The notes under the pieces: generated by a model | What the model was told of the DNA's origin: nothing | What the model saw: the letters and a program-made list of their open reading frames with translations, nothing else | The model's database searches: none | Position numbers and translations under genes: made by a program | Shown here: positions 11,249 through 18,693 of the stretch, one piece after another | Layout: each line of letters starts with the position of its first letter | Numbering within the stretch: the first letter of the stretch is position 1 | Source of the DNA: Bradyrhizobium sp. CB1717 | GTDB lineage: Bacteria; Pseudomonadota; Alphaproteobacteria; Rhizobiales; Xanthobacteraceae | Direction of reading: 5' to 3' | DNA length: 64,000 bases | NCBI RefSeq assembly: GCF_029714325.1 | Contig: NZ_CP121666.1 | Coordinates: 2,728,001 to 2,792,000, forward strand

Positions 11249-11584
11249 ATGACCAATGTGAATAGCAATGCCGGCACTCTCAATCCGCTGTTTCACCCCG
11301 CGGCCCACTATGACTCGCCTGCCGACGTCCTGAATGCGACAGAACTCTCTCCACCGGAGAAGCGGATCATTCTGTCGTCCTGGGCGTCCGACATGTACGC
11401 AGTCGAGTCCTGTCCAGCCTTGCGCGAAATCCCCGGCATGAGCCACACGGTTCGGCTCGCCGATATCCTGGCCGCTCTGCGCAAGCTCGACGGCGACAAT
11501 GACAATGACGACCCGCCGCGCGGTGGCGGCGTCCCGATGCGGCAGCGGCGGCCTTGGGCCGCCGCAGAGGGGCGAGGCGCATGA
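11249..11584 (+). CDS. Small protein of the heat-shock operon, unknown function
   Basis: A 111-residue protein with no recognised domain. The ATG at 11249 follows GAGGGGAGG; another ATG at 11231 follows AAAGGAG and would add six residues. The middle part (about 30-75) looks folded and helical (SPPEKRIILSSWASDMYAVES), while the last 35 residues are Asp- then Gly/Arg-rich and probably disordered. It sits between hsp20 and the protease on the same strand and overlaps the next microprotein gene by ATGA, so a stress-related role is an inference from position only. Confidence 0.7.
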   Translation: MTNVNSNAGTLNPLFHPAAHYDSPADVLNATELSPPEKRIILSSWASDMYAVESCPALREIPGMSHTVRLADILAALRKLDGDNDNDDPPRGGGVPMRQRRPWAAAEGRGA

Positions 11585-11697
11585 TGTTGACGCAGACCGT
11601 CTTGGGACTCGTGCTGCTCGGTCAGGCCGCGGCGGCCTGCACCGTTCCGTTCCTGGCCCTGCAGGGTTGGACGGTCGCGACACGCGACGAAGAGTGA
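11581..11697 (+). CDS. Membrane microprotein, 38 residues
   Basis: A short frame starting in an ATGA overlap with the previous gene, indicating translational coupling. It has one hydrophobic helix (TVLGLVLLGQAAAACTVPFLAL) and a short charged tail ending RDEE, so it is probably a single-pass inner-membrane peptide. No family recognised. Being coupled to a cytoplasmic partner and followed by an exported protease, it may take part in envelope stress, but nothing in the sequence proves this. Confidence 0.6.
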   Translation: MMLTQTVLGLVLLGQAAAACTVPFLALQGWTVATRDEE

Positions 11698-11748
11698 AGC
11701 CACGACTTGTCCGATTTCCCATCCAAGACATAGCGGCAGGTAACGAAC

Positions 11749-12855
11749 ATGAATGCTGTGCGTCTGCTCTTGCCGGCGCTGCTGGTGCTGACCCTCTCGG
11801 CATCACAGCCTGCCGCAGGCCAGATTCCCGATCTGAAGACCGGCGACTCGGTGCCGACCGTGGCGCCGCTGGTGCGGCAGGTGACGCCGGCCGTGGTCAA
11901 CATCTCCGTGCACGGCCGCGTACGCGAGGACAATCCGCTCTATCGTGATCCGCTCTTCCGCGAATTCTTCGACGTCCCCCGGCAGGTCGAGAAGGAAGTC
12001 AACGCGACCGGCTCCGGCGTGATTGTCGATGCCCAGCGCGGCTACGTGCTGACCAACAATCACGTGGTCGAAGGCATCGCCGCCGTGCAGATTACGACCA
12101 AGGACGGCCGGCAGTTTTCCGCCAAGGTGGTCGGGCGTGATCCGCCGACTGATGTTGCCGTGCTCCAGATCCAGAACCCGGCCGGCCTCAAGGCGCTCCC
12201 CTTCGGCGACAGCGACGCGCTCGAAGTCGGCGATTTCGTGCTTGCGATCGGCAATCCCTTCGGCCTCGGCCAGACCGTGACATCGGGCCTCGTCAGTGCG
12301 CTCGGCCGCACCGGCATCGGCAAGCAGGGTTATGAGGATTTCATCCAGACCGATGCCGCGATCAATCCCGGCAATTCCGGCGGAGCGCTGGTCAGTCTGC
12401 GCGGCGAACTCGTCGGCATCAACTCGGCCATCATCTCGCCCGCCGGCGGCAATGTCGGCATCGGCTTCGCCATTCCGGTCAACATGGCGCGCAAGGTGAT
12501 GGAGCAGATCATCGCCAACGGCCGCGTCGAGCGCGGCCGTATCGGCATCTCGCTGAGGGACCCGCATCCGACGGTCAACAAGGGATTGAATCAGGGCGCC
12601 GTCATCGCCGATGTCGCCGCGGATTCGCCGGCGGAAAGGTCGGGCTTGCGCAGGGGGGATGTCGTCACCGGCGCCGACGACCGCCCGATCCGCACCGCCG
12701 CCCAGCTCCGCAACACGATTGGTCTTGCGCGAGTCGGCGAGGATGTGAGGCTCTCGGTCCTGCGCAACGGTGCGCCGCTCAGTGTCAGCGTAAGAATCGC
12801 GCCCGCGAGCGAGTCGAGCAGTGCGCTTGCGGGCCCCAATCGCCTCGTCCGCTAA
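11749..12855 (+). CDS. DegP/HtrA-like periplasmic serine protease
   Basis: A 368-residue exported protease. An N-terminal signal peptide ends near AAGQ (about residue 24). The trypsin-like triad is His about 105 (NNHVVEG), Asp about 135 (TDVAVLQ) and Ser about 210 (GNSGGALV). One PDZ domain covers roughly residues 260-345 (GAVIADVAADSPAERSGLRRGD region). Classical DegP has two PDZ domains and is about 100 residues longer, so this is a shorter HtrA/DegQ-like form. In Bradyrhizobium a degP gene within an Hsp20 operon is established, and the context here matches. It would degrade misfolded periplasmic proteins on heat shock. Confidence 0.9.
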   Translation: MNAVRLLLPALLVLTLSASQPAAGQIPDLKTGDSVPTVAPLVRQVTPAVVNISVHGRVREDNPLYRDPLFREFFDVPRQVEKEVNATGSGVIVDAQRGYVLTNNHVVEGIAAVQITTKDGRQFSAKVVGRDPPTDVAVLQIQNPAGLKALPFGDSDALEVGDFVLAIGNPFGLGQTVTSGLVSALGRTGIGKQGYEDFIQTDAAINPGNSGGALVSLRGELVGINSAIISPAGGNVGIGFAIPVNMARKVMEQIIANGRVERGRIGISLRDPHPTVNKGLNQGAVIADVAADSPAERSGLRRGDVVTGADDRPIRTAAQLRNTIGLARVGEDVRLSVLRNGAPLSVSVRIAPASESSSALAGPNRLVR

Positions 12856-12861
12856 ACCGCA

Positions 12862-12901
12862 CGCAGGGGCTGCCGAAATATCGGTGGTTCAGTCCCCTGC
12901 G
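12862..12901. terminator. Stem-loop between convergent genes
   Basis: CGCAGGGG (12862-12869) pairs with CCCCTGCG (12894-12901), and inside it CCGA pairs with TCGG (12873-12884). It lies just after the protease stop and just beyond the 3' end of the minus-strand gene at 12929, so it can act as a shared terminator. No T-run on either strand. Confidence 0.5.
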
Positions 12902-12928
12902 AAGGTTAGGGCCGCGTGACTTTCCGGC

Positions 12929-13105
12929 TCACGCCGCTCGGTCGTCCAACTCGCCCTGCAAGTCGCGGATCAGTCGCCGCTCGCGCTCGATGCGCTGGCG
13001 GTAGAGTTCGCGCTCGCGCTCGGTCTTGGCGCTTGCAAGGAGCAGTTCGTAGTGACCGATCACCTTCTCGCTGCCTCGAATGAGCAGCTCCCGGTAGCCG
13101 TTCAT
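12929..13105 (-). CDS. Small helical protein, 58 residues, unknown
   Basis: Starts at the ATGA overlap with the stop of the gene at 13102-13317, so the two are co-translated. The sequence is strongly charged and helical (TERERELYRQRIERERRLI), typical of a short coiled coil. No catalytic motif. Its partner has the same character, which suggests that the two helices bind each other or a common target. Convergent with the heat-shock operon. Confidence 0.65.
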   Translation of the reverse strand: MNGYRELLIRGSEKVIGHYELLLASAKTERERELYRQRIERERRLIRDLQGELDDRAA

Positions 13106-13317
13106 TGCGCCGCCCTCATCTCGGCCGGCGTATTCGCGCCGCCGAAGGAAACCGGGAAGGTCGCCGCGGTCAGGCTCTCAAGCGCGCTGCGCTCTTCTGC
13201 GAGACGTCTTTCGATGAACTGACGTTCGAGCTCCGACAGCTTGGTCTTCAGAAGACGCCGGTAGCGGTGGATGTTGTTACGGTGTGCGCGAATGCGGGCC
13301 AAATTCTCATCGAACAT
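13102..13317 (-). CDS. Small helical protein, 71 residues, unknown
   Basis: GGAGAG precedes the ATG. The first 45 residues are rich in Arg, Lys, Glu and Leu (RRLLKTKLSELERQFIERRL) and should form a long helix or coiled coil; the C-terminal third is Gly/Ala-rich. It overlaps the downstream 58-residue gene by 4 bp. No family recognised. This pair next to the heat-shock operon could be stress-related, on position only. Confidence 0.65.
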   Translation of the reverse strand: MFDENLARIRAHRNNIHRYRRLLKTKLSELERQFIERRLAEERSALESLTAATFPVSFGGANTPAEMRAAQ

Positions 13318-13533
13318 CGTCGTCTCTCCAGACGGTCGCGTTAGGTCCTTTGATTTTTGAGGGTGAGAAACAGCTTTCTCAGTACAAAAATATGCAGCTG
13401 GAATTCCGTGTCAAGAGGATTGCGACGCGTCGTCGAATATCTGCCGTCGCAGGAGCTACGACAGCTCGGTCCGTGTGCCGCGGGTGAAATGGCGGTGCTT
13501 GCGCAGATAGCTCACAAGGAGCCATGCGAGCGT

Positions 13534-13830
13534 CTACGCAGCCGACTCTATATTCACCAAAACTTCACCGGCGATGATTTCGGGATCCCCAAGATCAAGG
13601 TCATGCAAGCTTGCCTGGATGAACCCCATTACCTTGGCGTTCGCCGCATTGGCGCTTTCGCGGTCCTCAAATATCGTCACGGCGACACCAACGCCTTCGC
13701 CCCCGTCCAATACATAATATGACTTGAAGCCGGGCGACTCCCTCAGGATCTGACCGACGCCGCTTTTGGCGCGGCGGGCAGCATCCGCGACCGAACGAAC
13801 CTTGGTGTACTTTCGAATGAGTATGAACAT
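13534..13830 (-). CDS. ABM/EthD-like small protein
   Basis: I start at the ATG at 13830 (MFILIRKYTKV), with AAGGGTGG upstream; a longer frame to 13863 has no good start. The 98-residue product has a ferredoxin-like alpha/beta pattern: an opening beta strand, a helix with SVADAARRAKSGVGQIL, the strand GFKSYYVLDGG, then VAVTIFEDRESANAANAKVMGF. This is the layout of antibiotic-biosynthesis-monooxygenase-type dimeric barrels. Many such proteins have no known substrate, and none can be assigned here. Confidence 0.65.
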   Translation of the reverse strand: MFILIRKYTKVRSVADAARRAKSGVGQILRESPGFKSYYVLDGGEGVGVAVTIFEDRESANAANAKVMGFIQASLHDLDLGDPEIIAGEVLVNIESAA

Positions 13831-14011
13831 CAGGCCACCCTTGCGTCTCGGTTCCTGCGCCACGCATCAAAGCATACCGGGCCGGTGCTGGACTAGGGCG
13901 TACTTATGAAGCGGATCAAAAACGGAGATCAACGAGCAATGTCCGACCTGCCGCGTGATCGGCGGACGCTGTTGGGCTTCGGGGTATTTTTGACTACCTC
14001 TGCGATACACT

Positions 14012-14911
14012 TCAGGAAAGCTCAATCGGCGCACCGCGGCCGCTGAGCTCTTCGTCGAGACGGAGATAGTGCGCGAGGTAGTCGTGCAGCGCGGTTGCCG
14101 CCTTCGAGGTCGCGCCGCTTGACTTGTAAAGCAGCAGCTCGATCTTCGGCAGCGGCGGTAGGCCTTCGTTCGGGCCGATTTCACGCATCGCCGGCACCAG
14201 CGCGCTGCGACCGAGCACGGTGACCGCCATGCCGGCGAACGCTGCGGCCTGAAGGCCGCCGACGCTTTCGCTGACGCAGGCGATACGCCAGCGCAAATTC
14301 GCGCGCTCCAGCGTGTCGATGGCGTAGTCGCGATAGATGTTGCCGGGCGGCAAGAGCGCCAGCGGGATCGGGCGCTCCTGGTGCGCGGCGGATTGCTCGC
14401 CGGTCATCCACACCAGTTGCTCGCGCCGAACCACCTGGCCGCCGGTGAAATCGTTCATGCGGGTGACGAGCGCGATGTCGACGTCTCCGCGTTTGACGAG
14501 GCCGACCAGTGGCGTCGACAGCGCGCAGTTGAGCTCGACCTGCACCCGCGGAAATGACTTTCGAAACACACTGAGGATCTGCGGCAGCATGAACGCCGCA
14601 TAGAGGTCGGGCGTGCCAAGCACGACCTGGCCCTCGATCTCCTGTGACGCCAGTTGCGAGATCAGCTCGTCATGCAACCTCAGGATGGATTTTGCGTAGG
14701 TCAGGACCGTGGTGCCGTCGTCGGTCAGCGTCAGCCTGCGGCCGCCATGCTCGAACAATTGCTTGCCGGTCAGCTCCTCCAGCCGCTGCAATTGCAGCGT
14801 GATGGCCGGCTGGGTGCGGCCAAGCCGTCGCGCGGTCTCGGTGATGCTGCCGGTCTCGACCACCGAGATCAGCGAGCGGAGCATGCGGATGTCGAGGCTG
14901 ATGAGGTTCAT
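14012..14911 (-). CDS. LysR-family transcriptional regulator
   Basis: A 299-residue regulator with the N-terminal winged helix-turn-helix at residues 1-60 (LRSLISVVETGSITETARRLGRTQPAITLQLQRLEELTGKQLF) and a C-terminal effector-binding domain. It is divergent from the FAH-family gene at 15119 with a 207-bp intergenic region, the usual geometry for a LysR regulator controlling its neighbour. The inducer is unknown; if the neighbour is a fumarylpyruvate-type hydrolase, an aromatic ring-cleavage product is a reasonable guess. Confidence 0.88.
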   Translation of the reverse strand: MNLISLDIRMLRSLISVVETGSITETARRLGRTQPAITLQLQRLEELTGKQLFEHGGRRLTLTDDGTTVLTYAKSILRLHDELISQLASQEIEGQVVLGTPDLYAAFMLPQILSVFRKSFPRVQVELNCALSTPLVGLVKRGDVDIALVTRMNDFTGGQVVRREQLVWMTGEQSAAHQERPIPLALLPPGNIYRDYAIDTLERANLRWRIACVSESVGGLQAAAFAGMAVTVLGRSALVPAMREIGPNEGLPPLPKIELLLYKSSGATSKAATALHDYLAHYLRLDEELSGRGAPIELS

Positions 14912-15118
14912 GTGGCATCCATGTCGCCCAGAATTTATGCAAGTTCCATGCTAGCAGATTTGCGTGGGCCGCCTTGGGCGCAAGGCCGCCGAGGCGGCCT
15001 GTCTCATCAATAAGACGATGGCACGTCCGTCCAGCGTTGCTGGCATACTGAATATCGACTATCAGCCGGATCGGCGCGCATGAACGCCGCCCAACGAAAC
15101 CCAAAGGGAGCACAAAAG

Positions 15119-15910
15119 ATGAAAAAGACCACGCGCCGGGACCTGCTTGCGACCGCCGCCGCCGTGACCGCAGCTTCCATCGCCGATGGCGCGCCGGCCG
15201 CCGCGCAGGCCGCCCCCAAGCCGATCTTCCCGGTGCCAATGGTCGCGATCCCCATCGTCGGCGAGACCCAGGTGTTTCAGGTCCGCCGCATCTACTGCAT
15301 CGGGCGCAACTACGCTGCGCACGCGATCGAGCGCGGTTCGGACCCGACCCGCGAGCCGCCGTTCTTCTTCCAGAAGCCTACGGACGCGATCCAGAACGTC
15401 GCGATCGGCGAGGTCGCCGACCATCCCTATCCCTCGCTGACCAAGAATTATCATCACGAGGTCGAACTGGTCGCTGCGCTGAAATCCGGGGGCTCCAACA
15501 TCCCGGTCGATAAGGCGCTCGACCATGTCTATGGCTACGCGCTCGGCCTCGACATGACCCGGCGCGATCTCCAGAACGGCATGGCCGCAGAGAAGAAGCC
15601 GTGGGAGATTGGCAAAAGCTTCGACCACGCCGCGGTGATCGGTCCGATCCACCCGGCCAGCAAGACCGGCCATTTCGAGAAGGGCGCCATTTCGCTCGCG
15701 ATCAACGGGACGGTGAAGCAGAGCTCGGATCTCAGCAAGATGATCTGGAGCGTTGCCGAGCAGATTGCGAAGCTGTCGGAAGCGTTCGAGCTCAAGGCCG
15801 GCGACATCATATATTCCGGCACGCCGGAGAATGTCGGGCCGGTGGTGAAGGGCGACGTGCTGCTGTGCAAGCTGGAGGGCTTGCCCGACATGTCGATCAA
15901 GATTGTCTGA
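15119..15910 (+). CDS. Fumarylacetoacetate-hydrolase-family enzyme with Tat signal
   Basis: A 263-residue protein. The ATG at 15119 follows AAAGGGAG. The N terminus KKTTRRDLLATAAAV with an Ala-rich stretch to AAAQA (about residue 30) is a twin-arginine export signal. The FAH fold motifs follow: YCIGRNYAAHA (about 60-70), metal-binding HHEVELVAAL (about 112-121), GLDMTRRDLQ (about 141-150) and GKSFDHAAVIGP (about 161-172). The pattern REPPFFFQKP is close to fumarylpyruvate hydrolases of the gentisate pathway. Family members are normally cytoplasmic, so a periplasmic location is odd. LysR at 14012 is the likely regulator. Confidence 0.82.
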   Translation: MKKTTRRDLLATAAAVTAASIADGAPAAAQAAPKPIFPVPMVAIPIVGETQVFQVRRIYCIGRNYAAHAIERGSDPTREPPFFFQKPTDAIQNVAIGEVADHPYPSLTKNYHHEVELVAALKSGGSNIPVDKALDHVYGYALGLDMTRRDLQNGMAAEKKPWEIGKSFDHAAVIGPIHPASKTGHFEKGAISLAINGTVKQSSDLSKMIWSVAEQIAKLSEAFELKAGDIIYSGTPENVGPVVKGDVLLCKLEGLPDMSIKIV

Positions 15911-15916
15911 CCTTCG

Positions 15917-15970
15917 CCTCTCCCCGCGCTTTTCCGCCGAAGCTTTAGCGAAGGCGGATGCGGGGAGGGG
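15917..15970 (+). terminator. Long inverted repeat after the FAH-family gene
   Basis: CCTCTCCCCGC (15917-15927) pairs with GCGGGGAGGGG (15960-15970) with one G-T pair, and inside it TCCGCC (15933-15938) pairs with GGCGGA (15953-15958). It begins 6 bp after the stop codon. It probably ends or stabilises the transcript; there is no T-run. Confidence 0.5.
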
Positions 15971-16160
15971 CGCCTTGCACTCGACGGCAACGGGTTTACC
16001 AGCGCCAAGGTCGCGCCGTAGTTGCGCTGATCGCCTTCGCTGGGGCTATGCCCTCGAATTGCCGGAGTTCCATCGGCGATTGCCCCGTGTTGGGCAACGG
16101 ACAAACGTCCTGCGGCCATATTTGAGTAAGAGTGATCTTCCCCTCGAGGGAGGCACTCCG

Positions 16161-16571
16161 ATGAAGAAAGCTCTGATCACTGCCGTCGTTCTGTTAGCTG
16201 GCGTGCCTGCGGGCGCTGCCGCACAGGAGCGTGCTGGTGCTGCAGCAATCGGAGCCGTGTCAGGCGCCGTGGTGCTGGGGCCGATCGGTGCCGTCGCCGG
16301 CGCGGTGGTTGGTTATACCGCCGGACCTGCAATCGCGCGATCCTGGGGCGCGAGAGATTCGCGCTCGGCACGACATCGCCAGCCGCCGCGTCGCGAGGCC
16401 AATCGCGCAGCCGGCGCTCCGCCGCGCACGCGTCAGGCGATGAACGCCAACGGACAGATCAGAGCCGCCAGCAATCCGCCGCCTCAGGTCGCGCCCGCGG
16501 CGCAGCCTGTTGAGGCCGCACCTGCCATGCCGGCGGAGACCACGCAGCCGCCCGTTCAGGGATTCGAATGA
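16161..16571 (+). CDS. Exported glycine-zipper-like protein
   Basis: A 136-residue protein with GAGGGAGG ahead of the ATG. A signal peptide (KKALITAVVLLAGVPAGAAAQ) is followed by a Gly/Ala-rich hydrophobic segment at about 26-58 (GAVSGAVVLGPIGAVAGAVVG), the spacing of a glycine zipper. The rest is Pro/Arg/Ala-rich and probably unstructured. Such proteins associate with the cell envelope; a specific role is not known. It is convergent with the IclR gene, 10 bp apart. Confidence 0.7.
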   Translation: MKKALITAVVLLAGVPAGAAAQERAGAAAIGAVSGAVVLGPIGAVAGAVVGYTAGPAIARSWGARDSRSARHRQPPRREANRAAGAPPRTRQAMNANGQIRAASNPPPQVAPAAQPVEAAPAMPAETTQPPVQGFE

Positions 16572-16581
16572 GGCCTCGGCC

Positions 16582-17325
16582 TCAGGCCGCAGAGGTCTTC
16601 GGCCGCAGCCGGTCGACCGTCCGCGCGATCAGCGCGGCCACGTCAGGCACCTTCGGGCCGATGCGAAATTCCGGCCCCGCCACGACGACCGACAGTCTGC
16701 GGTCGCCGATCGGCAGCGGGATCGCGGCACCCGCAAGATCGCGGCTGTAATCCGCGAAACTCTGGCAATAGCCCCGCGAGATGGAGTTGCGCAGCTCGGT
16801 TTCCACCGCCTCGATGCTGATCGGCGTCGACGGGCCGTACTGCTTGAACTCGATCTTGCGATAGACGGAGTCGCGCTCTTCCTGCGAATATTGCAGCAGC
16901 AGTGCACGGCCGCTCGCTGTGGCGTGGATCGGCACGCGATGGCCGATGGTCGCGAAATAGCGGATCGCAGCCTTGGATTCGACGACGTCGATGAACACCG
17001 CCATCACGCCCGCCGGCGCCACGATGGATGCGGTCTCGCCGGTTTCCGCCGAGAGATCGGAGATCAGCTGATGCGTCCAGGGCGGCAGCGGCTCGACCTC
17101 CGAGATCATCCGTGCCATCGCCAGCCACCGCGGCGTCGGATAGAATCCGGCGCGCGGCCGCGGCTCATAGAGATAGCCCTTCTCCGACAGCGTCGCGAGC
17201 AGGTTGAAGGTCGACGAGCGCGGCCAGCCGAAATGATCGGCGATCTCGGCAAGCGTCGCTGGCTTCTTCACTTGCGCGAAGAATTCCATGATCTCCAGGA
17301 CATTTGCAGCTTGGCGAACGATCAT
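16582..17325 (-). CDS. IclR-family transcriptional regulator
   Basis: A 247-residue regulator. The winged helix covers residues 1-65 (VLEIMEFFAQVKKPATLAEIADHFGWPRSSTFNLLATL), followed by the GAF-like ligand domain with HATASGRALL near residue 133, typical of the family. It is the most distal gene of the minus-strand set downstream of the CoA-transferase, so it probably controls the divergent catabolic/TRAP locus, with 19897-20125 as the likely operator region. The effector is unknown; organic acids or their CoA-pathway intermediates are common for the family. Confidence 0.88.
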   Translation of the reverse strand: MIVRQAANVLEIMEFFAQVKKPATLAEIADHFGWPRSSTFNLLATLSEKGYLYEPRPRAGFYPTPRWLAMARMISEVEPLPPWTHQLISDLSAETGETASIVAPAGVMAVFIDVVESKAAIRYFATIGHRVPIHATASGRALLLQYSQEERDSVYRKIEFKQYGPSTPISIEAVETELRNSISRGYCQSFADYSRDLAGAAIPLPIGDRRLSVVVAGPEFRIGPKVPDVAALIARTVDRLRPKTSAA

Positions 17326-17345
17326 GGTGAGGCTTGCGTCCCGAT

Positions 17346-18197
17346 CTAGGGCTGGCCGAGGATCTTCTTCGCGGCGCGAAGATGCGGCTTGTCGATCATC
17401 TGGCCGTCAAGCCGCAGCGTGCCGGAATTCGGATTGCTCGCGAACGCGGCGATGACCTTCTCCGCCCAGGCGCGCTCGGCGTCTGTCGGCGCGAACGCCG
17501 CATTGACGATATCCACATGCTTGGGATGGATCAGCGCCTTCGCCGAAAAACCGTCGCGCCGCGCCGCGCGCGTCTCCTGCTCGAGGCCCGCGAGATTGTC
17601 GATGTCGGTATAGACGGTATCGATCGGCGCGACCTCGGCCGCGGCTGCGGCCATCAGGCAGAGATCGCGCGCGAGGCGATAGGGGCTGTGGAACACGCCG
17701 CCGCTCGCTTTCTCGGTGGCGCCGAGTGACGCGGAGAGATCCTCCGCGCCCCACATCAGGCCGGCGAGGCGAGGCGAGCAGCCCTTGTAGCTGCCGAGTC
17801 CGAAGATCGAGCTCGCGGTTTCAGTGGCAACACAGACGATGCGGGTGGTACCGATCGTGATGCCGGCTGCCGCTTCCAGAGCTTCGAGCCAGGTCGCGAC
17901 CTGCCGCACGTCGTCGCCGCCTTGCGATTTCGGCAGCACGATGCCGTCGGGCTTGCCCGGCATCACCGCGGCGAGATCGGTCAGCGTCATGCCGGTATCG
18001 AGCGCGTTGACGCGGACATAGAGCTGGTGCGGGCCGGGACGGCTCTTCAGCATCGCCAGCGTCAACTCGCGCGCTTCCGCCTTCTTCTCGGTGACGACGG
18101 AATCCTCGAGGTCGATGATCAGCGCGTCGGCCTTGCCTTCGCTCGCCTTCTCGAATTTGCGCGGGGAATCGCCCGGCACGAACAGCATCGAACGCAT
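17346..18197 (-). CDS. CitE-like acyl-CoA lyase (HpcH/HpaI family)
   Basis: A 283-residue TIM-barrel lyase. The ATG at 18197 overlaps the stop of the hydratase gene by 1 bp; an AGAGG lies upstream. Motifs are MLFVPGDSPRKFEKA at the start, DALIIDLEDSV (about residue 28-38), YVRVNALDTG, the metal-site Glu in ETASSIFGLG (about 151-160) and WGAEDLSASLG (about 173-183). The family cleaves or forms malyl-CoA, citramalyl-CoA and related beta-hydroxyacyl-CoA thioesters. With a hydratase and a CoA-transferase alongside, citramalyl-CoA or malyl-CoA lyase activity is the best inference. Confidence 0.85.
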   Translation of the reverse strand: MRSMLFVPGDSPRKFEKASEGKADALIIDLEDSVVTEKKAEARELTLAMLKSRPGPHQLYVRVNALDTGMTLTDLAAVMPGKPDGIVLPKSQGGDDVRQVATWLEALEAAAGITIGTTRIVCVATETASSIFGLGSYKGCSPRLAGLMWGAEDLSASLGATEKASGGVFHSPYRLARDLCLMAAAAAEVAPIDTVYTDIDNLAGLEQETRAARRDGFSAKALIHPKHVDIVNAAFAPTDAERAWAEKVIAAFASNPNSGTLRLDGQMIDKPHLRAAKKILGQP

Positions 18198-18649
18198 CAG
18201 ACCGGCCTCTTGTGCATCATCGCCATGCGGCGGCATTTGCCGACGATCTCGTCGTTCTGGTTCAAGGCGTGGTGCTCGAACTCGACGATGCCCGCTCTCG
18301 GGCGCGATTTGGATTCCCTCAACGAAAGCACCTTCGTCGTCGCCCGCAAGGTGTCGCCATGGAAGACCGGTTTCGGAAAGGTCACGTCGGTCATGCCGAG
18401 ATTGGCGACGGTTGTCCCCAAGGTCGTATCATAGACCGTCATGCCGATCATGATGCCGAGGGTGTAAAGGCTGTTGAAAATGCGCTGACCGAACTCGGTC
18501 TTTTCGGAGAAATGCGCGTCGATGTGCAGCGGCTGCGGGTTGAGCGTCAGCAGGCTGAACATGGTGTTGTCCATTTCCGTGACGGTTCGGGTCAGCGGAT
18601 GCCTGAACTCCTGGCCCACGGAAAAGTCCTCGAAATAAAGTCCGGCCAT
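18197..18649 (-). CDS. MaoC-family enoyl-CoA hydratase
   Basis: A 150-residue hot-dog-fold hydratase. GGGAGG precedes the ATG at 18649. Active-site region TLNPQPLHIDAHFSEKTEFG (about 38-57) has the histidine of the hydratase motif; the pattern is that of mesaconyl/itaconyl-type hydratases rather than the GDxNPxH of (R)-specific enoyl-CoA hydratases. It would add water to an unsaturated dicarboxylyl-CoA to supply the lyase encoded immediately downstream, with which it overlaps by 1 bp. Confidence 0.85.
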   Translation of the reverse strand: MAGLYFEDFSVGQEFRHPLTRTVTEMDNTMFSLLTLNPQPLHIDAHFSEKTEFGQRIFNSLYTLGIMIGMTVYDTTLGTTVANLGMTDVTFPKPVFHGDTLRATTKVLSLRESKSRPRAGIVEFEHHALNQNDEIVGKCRRMAMMHKRPV

Positions 18650-18693
18650 CGCGGTTCCTCCCTGTGTCCTGCGATTGTGGCCCACGCTGCGAT

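Noticed and set aside
13357..13722. A 121-codon plus-strand frame opposite the ABM-like gene
   Set aside because: It has no domain and overlaps the better-supported minus-strand gene over half its length.
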